64,000 nucleotides of DNA from Capitulum mitella (lineage: Eukaryota; Arthropoda; Thecostraca; Pollicipedomorpha; Pollicipedidae), in assembly GCA_030062745.1 (NCBI GenBank), contig CP099850.1:496001-560000 (forward strand), in the 5' to 3' direction. Made by a program: the position numbers and the translations under genes. Shown piece after piece: positions 57,566-64,000 of the stretch; positions within the stretch are counted from its first letter, which is position 1, and each line of letters starts with the position of its first letter. The notes beneath the pieces are model-generated. The model was given only the letters and a program-made list of their open reading frames with translations. It made no database searches and was not told where the DNA came from.

Positions 57566-60500
57566 TCGTCGTGGGAAACCTGCCTCGCCGTGTAAAGGCT
57601 TTAGTGTGAGAATATCTACCAAGAGCAGATCTTACTGACTCTTGCAAAACAACTTGGAAAATATGCTCCTCCTAATCAGCCAAATAGCGGGCTGCTTTGC
57701 TAGATATTTGGACAACCAATGAATTGTCCTGTTTTACCGACCTTCGACGTGTTCAAGATGTAGATCCGGCGTCCAAGCTGTGTTTCAGTCATTTTTTGGG
57801 AAGGGAATCTTCTTAAAACGGCCGTTTTTACCCACGAGTAAATAACTGTTCAGTACATGCCCTTAGCTCATAGAAGCAAATGCATTCTCGGGATGATGGA
57901 AGAACCATAACATAATGGCGAAACACGATTGAGACATGGACCATCAGAACATCACTTGCAGCCACATTCGAAGCCGTGTTGTGCCTGCTTTCTCTGCGAT
58001 AGAGAGCTGCGCCGCATTCCACAGTATGTCTTGCGCCTTCGGAGTGCGTAAATGGGATACCGTTAAAGTTTGCAGACGCTCAGCCACGCAGTGGCAGGGG
58101 TCTGGTGTTGCTGAATTTTTCACAGGCTGCAGTATGACGCATTTGTGTTGGCTCAATGATGCATGCTTGTGTTGCATTATTCAGCTCGTTTTGGTTACCG
58201 TGTTGCGTACGCTACGTGCTTCCAAAAACGGAATGCATGACGACACATTCTTCGGCGATGTTTCTGAATGACCATATTTCCTGTTTCGAAACCAAACCAC
58301 ATGTTTAAAAGCAATGGACAAAATTGTAGAAAGGCAATGCAGCGAGGTTTTTTGTGAGAAGGGTTAACCACTTCGACACGTCCGATTTCTCTACTGTAGG
58401 GTTGTTACAGAACATTTGGAAAGGTCAATATACGATGAAATGTTGTTTTTTGGTGTCCGCGTCATCAATGGCATGTAATACGACTTTCAGGAAATGACAT
58501 TGCTTTTGCTTTTCTGACCCACGGCGCTGCCTGTACCAACCTTGCTAATCCCAACATTTGTGAGCCCGCAGATCCAACATATAAACTGTCGGTTAAATTA
58601 ACAACAATCATGTCATATCGAATATACAAAGCCACCTTATATATCTGGACAAACAGAGGAGCATAAAATAAATGTCCTCTAGTGCTGAAATGGTTCACGA
58701 TTGTCACAAGATGATTCCGTTGTTTTGCGCTACGAATGAGGACATTTGCTCGAAGATGGCGGTCAAATACTAAGTTTTAAAAGTTTTACTGGAGCCGTGT
58801 TGGTAAGAAGCTTTAGAAAGTACAATGGGATTTAAGCTATCCGGGTGGCCTATAGCCAGCCCTATACACAAACAGGCTGAAACACTGACCCCGAGGCAAT
58901 CTAAAGGTACAACCGCTCTCCTAAGATATTGCGATAAAAACTAGTTTTAGATCCTTCGAAAATGTTTTTCTTCACTGTGGTCCAAGCTGGTCACAGTGAA
59001 CTAAGTATAATAACGAAACAAAAATAGAGAGTAGCAAATACGCTCGGATGAAAATAATGATCTATATGTATGTATATGTATATGTGGATAGAGGTAACTG
59101 TTGATATACAAGAACAATAATGATAAAAGTCATGAAGTAAATGGCACACAGTCACATTATATCTCCAAAATGTATTATATGTTTTAGAAAACAAGTCGTA
59201 TATAAAACGGGAGTATTGCAACCTGCCAAATCTCACCCGGCAAAGTTACCAGTTTTATTATCAACATATATACAGCTCTCCCATCATTAATGTTGGCACT
59301 ACTCAATCACGTGGATAGCCGGGATATCCCCTTCTGAGGAAATCTCCACCCATTGCATCCATGTCCAGAAAATCGTCTTTGACGATGAACATTTTATCTC
59401 GCCTTGATGTCTTCTAATTAAGCTCGAAATCATGTTGTCGAAGAAAATCTTGCAGTCCGCACAAGAGAAAGAATTTCATTGTCCCCCAAATGATGGGTCT
59501 GAACAGCCGATGGACATCTGTAGACTAGCTTTCCGAATTTCGCAGTTCATGATAGGTCGTTATCAGATATTTTCATTCTGTGATCAAGTGTAGCACCAGA
59601 AAACGAAAGATGTACCACATACCAACATACCACATGACCTTTCATCTTCTTTACTCCATCTTTTTAGCAGAATAACCTTCATTTTTGCACCTATTCTTGT
59701 CTGAGTATTACGAGCAACGTTATGAACAACTGGTACTGCATGCTCAGGACAAAACAGGTTGGCGCAAAATTAGGGAAACATTCTATTGAACATTTCTCCA
59801 CAAAATCGCAAAGTTCGTTTTCCTTAAAGTGGACCTGGCGGCGTCCGAACTAATTTATTGAATGGGCTTTTTGTATGCGACTCATATTTTTTACAATGAC
59901 TTTCCGACAAAATTATTCACAGTATTTATCATTTACCGAAGTTACATAGAATCAAACCTTATACAAAATAATCAACTGCTCATCCGTTATGCGGCGATAG
60001 GCTTTCCGTTTGCTCATAGGCTTCGTGTCCAATCGGTAACTTTTAATTGCGTTGCATCGTTTTCCAGAGTTTCGTAAACTTTTCTCGACGTAGATAACGG
60101 GCTGAGAGGATTGAAATACGGAAAATATGTATTGAAATGTAAAAATAGTCAGCAACGCTATCTAACGATGCGCATTCACTTTTCAATGGCACGATGATTG
60201 TTTTAAATGATTTACTGCTACCCAATGTGACCAATGTTTTCGCATTTAGAGGGCAGATGTGGAATATGCAGTCTCTTTCCCCCTCCCCATTGGAAGGGCA
60301 AAAGGCAGCGAAAAGAGATCTAAAATTGTGTGCATAGTTAGTCAGTAAATGCTGAGCATATCTACCAAAAAATGCAAAATGATAATCATAAAAACAATGT
60401 AACTTGAAGCCAGGACACAGGAGCTGTATGCTATTTTCTGGAAGAAATTACTGTTTATAAAGTCGCAGAAGCCTTTGATGTGTGACGATATTTTCGGAAA

Positions 60501-61309
60501 ATCTTGCGATAATGATAAAACTCTTGGGCGCCGTTCTGAGCCTATTGTTACTAAGACTGGAACATATATCAGACTCCATTTCGGTAGAAATTGAGTTTGC
60601 ACTTCGCTAACATACTTTGCCCCTACCATATTGACAACTAAGGAGCTTAAGAGCATATACGGCTGTAAATACCTGCGGAGGCTCAGACAAGGCTTACTAG
60701 GCAGGCGATCTTGGGGGCGGTACAGTAACTGTAACTGTAACTGTGACTAGTAACTGGAGTCCAACCGAACACTTCTGGCGATGAAATGACCATCGAAACG
60801 ACCGGAACGAGCGAAAGTTCGAACAAAACGAGCCGAGGTCAATCCAGCAGTTGAGCCGATTGCGTGGCGACTGTGCGTGGTGCGACGCACTACGCGCTGT
60901 TCTCTGTGTAAACAAGCGGGTGTTTTGGCAGCTTATACTGCCCAAGGTATTGCTTTCTAGGCGGTCGATCCAGTTTATCGCACGTGGTTTTTCGTCCGCC
61001 CAGCCTCGTCTGAAAGCTTGCCACACCATGACGTCATGCGCCCAACCGACGTTCTACAGCGAAGCCGCTATCGCCGTTGACCGGTTTGACACCGTTTGGG
61101 CACATAGCATCGCCTAATAGAACTCTCGCTCGAACCCGCTGTTATGATTCGGCGCAGGTGGGCTGACCGACATCTCCACACGAGCTTTGTGCGTCGGCTG
61201 CGTCTGACGCAACAGAATGGAATTCCAACGGACCAGCGGTCATGGGCACCATTCATCTCCTCTGTTTCGATGTTGGATCTTTCCGCCGGAACTATCTCAC
61301 CAGTTGGCT
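57566..61309. other. Intergenic, no supported gene
   Basis: AT-rich through most of its length. A small (GTAACT)n repeat occurs at about 60722-60760. No coding region, RNA gene or transposon end that I can support. Confidence 0.5.
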
Positions 61310-61575
61310 GAGCGGTGGTACCGGCCTCTAACACAAAATGGCCGACATCTACCAGCTGGTAAAACAGCGACACCAGTCTGCTGACGTAAAACGGTCGGCA
61401 TTCACCAAATGGCACAGCGACAGCACCAGCTGGCTGTCACAAAATGGGCGAATTTCACCAGCTAGCCGAGCGGCGGCACTAGTCGGGTTCCAGACAGCGG
61501 TCGGACAAAATGGCCGCCGCTCACCAGCTGGCGAAGCGACGGCACCAGTCGGCTGACATAAAATGGCCGGCTTCA
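61310..61575. repeat. About 55-60 bp degenerate tandem repeat
   Basis: ACAAAATGGCC-type anchors at about 61334, 61388, 61439, 61503 and 61559, each followed by CACCAGCTGG and a GCGACGGCACCAG-like segment. About 5 copies. Confidence 0.75.
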
Positions 61576-64000
61576 CTGCGGGCCGGTGAGTAGACCGGCA
61601 TGTTGAGTCAAGGTCATACGTCTACCTGGGGTCCCCAGGCCTGACATGTGGTTTCATCGTGGCGCAGTCGTGGGAGAGTGGTAAGGAGAACAGGGTCGTA
61701 GATATCCTCCAGAGGCAACGCGCCGAAAACTCTCTGATGCGACCTCGGCCCCATACCGAGACATTAGCGAAGATGGACGCACCACTTCAGCTAAGCTGGT
61801 AAATCCGGTGACTTAAATAGGTTTATAACCTGTGGAGGAAAGCAAAGGCCCCGGAAAAATGGGCGAACACAAATCTTACACAACGAGCGGGGAAAATGTC
61901 TGAGACAAGGCAAATAGATTTATGACCAACAGTCTCTGATGCATGGTACACTGATACATGCGGAGCATCCAGTGCCAGATGAACCAGGCAACAGACCAAC
62001 TTTACAACTTTCTTTCTTTCTTCAAATAATTTATTCTTATGGGCTGTCTTTGAAGGCAAACCCATCTACGATATTTCCAGGTCGTGAAGACGACAGTTTG
62101 AATGTAACTACCTCCGACAATCTTAGGTCATCGTTTTGTAAATGTGAATCTGCTAGTCCATTATTTTGGCAAGATCTGTAACAACTGATATAATAAATGC
62201 ATCTTTGATTTTAAAAGGAATGTTGCGTTAAATTTAAATATTGCTTTATAAATAATGCCGTTCGTGATCCTAAAACTAAATTATCTCTTGACATTACGCC
62301 ATGTGACCTGACAGAATTCCCAGGCCCCCCAGAGCAGAATGCGGCATTCAGGAACTAAGACATATCTCATCGTCGCCGTGATGCCAGATGAAACTCAGAA
62401 TTTTCTGAGTAGAGTCTTCTACGTTTTTTCATGAACTTTTTTTCGACCTTGACATCCTACGACATTCTCATCTTTCGCCTCGGTCCCTGTGCCACTTTAC
62501 GAACCATTCAAAAAATCCAAAGGAGGAATAGAGTGAAACGACTGAGTTCCCTTCACTGAGATTGCCTTGGCATAGCGCGAACACAACACTTTCGCGAACT
62601 GTTATACGTCGCCTTCGAACAAAAACCGCATCTCGATGAAAACGTAAAAGGGGGATATTAAGTTGATTTGGACGGATTTTCTCGTTGCTCACTGTCAGGC
62701 GATTGGATGCGCCCTTCTTCAGTCGTATTTTCTGTTCTCGATTCACCTGTGGTCATCCAAGTAAGGTTAGTAAATGCTTTTGGCCACACAATTCCATGTC
62801 AGATAACCAATAGATCTGTCAAGTAGCGGTATATTTCTCTAGAAAATTGATATGTGGATATGTGCACAGCATTGTTCCGGACAATGACTTATCACCTACC
62901 TACTTGTATCTCGTATGCCATTTTTTGCACAGATGACGTTGCCAAATGTCACAAAACATGCATATGAATTATGTATTGGGCCTTGAATATTAATACGAGA
63001 TGTCGCATGAAAAAGAAACAGGATTTTTTTTTCGCTGCATAGGAAAAATAACTACAGGTGGGTTTAGGAAATAAAGTTTACTTTCTTCACGAGCTTTTCC
63101 AGTTTTTTCGGGGGGGGGGGGCACTCCAGCGACGGTAAATAAAACAACGAACTGGCGGCCTTATCATTTCAGTCACACCGGGCAGCGGGCTTATTCAGCT
63201 AACAGCTCCCTGTTCGCATGAAGGTCTCAGTATTGTAAAGACATTCCTTTCACTCATCAGCTGCAAACTTTATTGTTATAAGCTTTACACGAAAAGCTAC
63301 GTTACTCTTACGTGGGGTTCGTGCAAGATCGGCTGGCGTTGCACTGTATGTAATGTAAAACATGTAATAATAAATAATATGGAAATAATAAAAAGATATG
63401 TAAAGGTAATGTAATGTAAAACAAACATGTACATCAAAACAACGACACTCATGGATTGCGCAAATGTCGTTCTTTTCGCGCAAGCAAGTTCATTTAATTA
63501 CCCGACTGTTGGATGTCTTGTTGGCTTAAACAACCATCATACCTGATAAAACCAATATCAGCAGAGCTTTTTGGGCCACTTTAGGCTAGTTACATTCTAA
63601 AACTTTTGTTCAGAAAGATGCTGAACGCATGCTGACAGCCCTACTAGTTTCTGGGAACCTGAATCCTATGCTATTGCCTGGAGCAACGTTATAAATACTT
63701 TGAATCGACCTCAAAACTAGTTCCTTGACTCAGAGTTGAATATTGTCACAGGTGTGTTTGGCTATAGCAGTTAATCCTCAAACGAATTTTCTTGGGCACG
63801 GGAAGGATGAATGCTTTCATCAGTGGTCTGCATGTCACAAAGCTTCATTGCGTTCATAGGCGAAAGGAATGTGGGGGGGGGGGGCATGGGTGTCACGGCA
63901 CCCCTTACTTTCCGAGAATGCCGAACATAAACTCTGTGGCGATACATAGAAAGAATTTACTTCAAAACTGGCTTTGGCACCACCACTTTCTGAGATGTTC
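61576..64000. other. Intergenic, no supported gene
   Basis: AT-rich, with G runs near 63110 and 63872. Nothing recognisable. Confidence 0.5.

Overview
This is eukaryotic, animal nuclear DNA. There are no bacterial operons, the one clear gene is split by many GT-AG introns, and most of the rest is tandem repeats and decayed transposons. The host is probably an invertebrate. The mix of P-element/THAP9-like transposase, CR1-like retrotransposon relics and TTAA-target MITEs would suit an arthropod (a crustacean such as a barnacle is possible). That is a low-confidence guess; the sequence alone does not fix the species.

Layout. From 644 to 11281 on the minus strand lies an almost complete intraflagellar transport gene, IFT52. 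I place eleven coding exons with exact splice sites. Together they give 439 codons plus a stop, close to the family's usual length. The start-codon exon is not identified; it must lie upstream (higher coordinates) of 11281. A perfect RFX-type X-box, the usual control site of cilium genes, sits at 18094-18107 in a CpG-rich block about 6.8 kb upstream of the first placed exon. That block is the best candidate for the IFT52 promoter.

From about 12.4 kb to 64 kb I find no other convincing host gene. This part holds: a SINE relic (12.4 kb); a frameshifted P-element-like transposase (14.9-15.9 kb); several minisatellites with 19, 32, 36, 38 and 39/66-bp units; two CR1-like reverse-transcriptase relics (24.6-25.9 and 29.3-30.0 kb), the first splitting a minisatellite array; three TTAA-flanked, piggyBac-like MITEs from two families (33.8-35.0, 37.7-39.0 and 45.4-46.6 kb); two copies of a ~410-bp element with terminal inverted repeats (44.3 and 49.1 kb); and a set of GC-rich islands containing homeodomain-like and E-box motifs, which could be enhancers or promoters.

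The biology that can be supported is one ciliary (IFT-B) gene beside a repeat-rich intergenic region. The less ordinary observations are the distal X-box, clusters of nuclear-receptor half-sites (including an exact DR1) carried inside the TTAA-type MITEs, and a retrotransposon lodged in a minisatellite.
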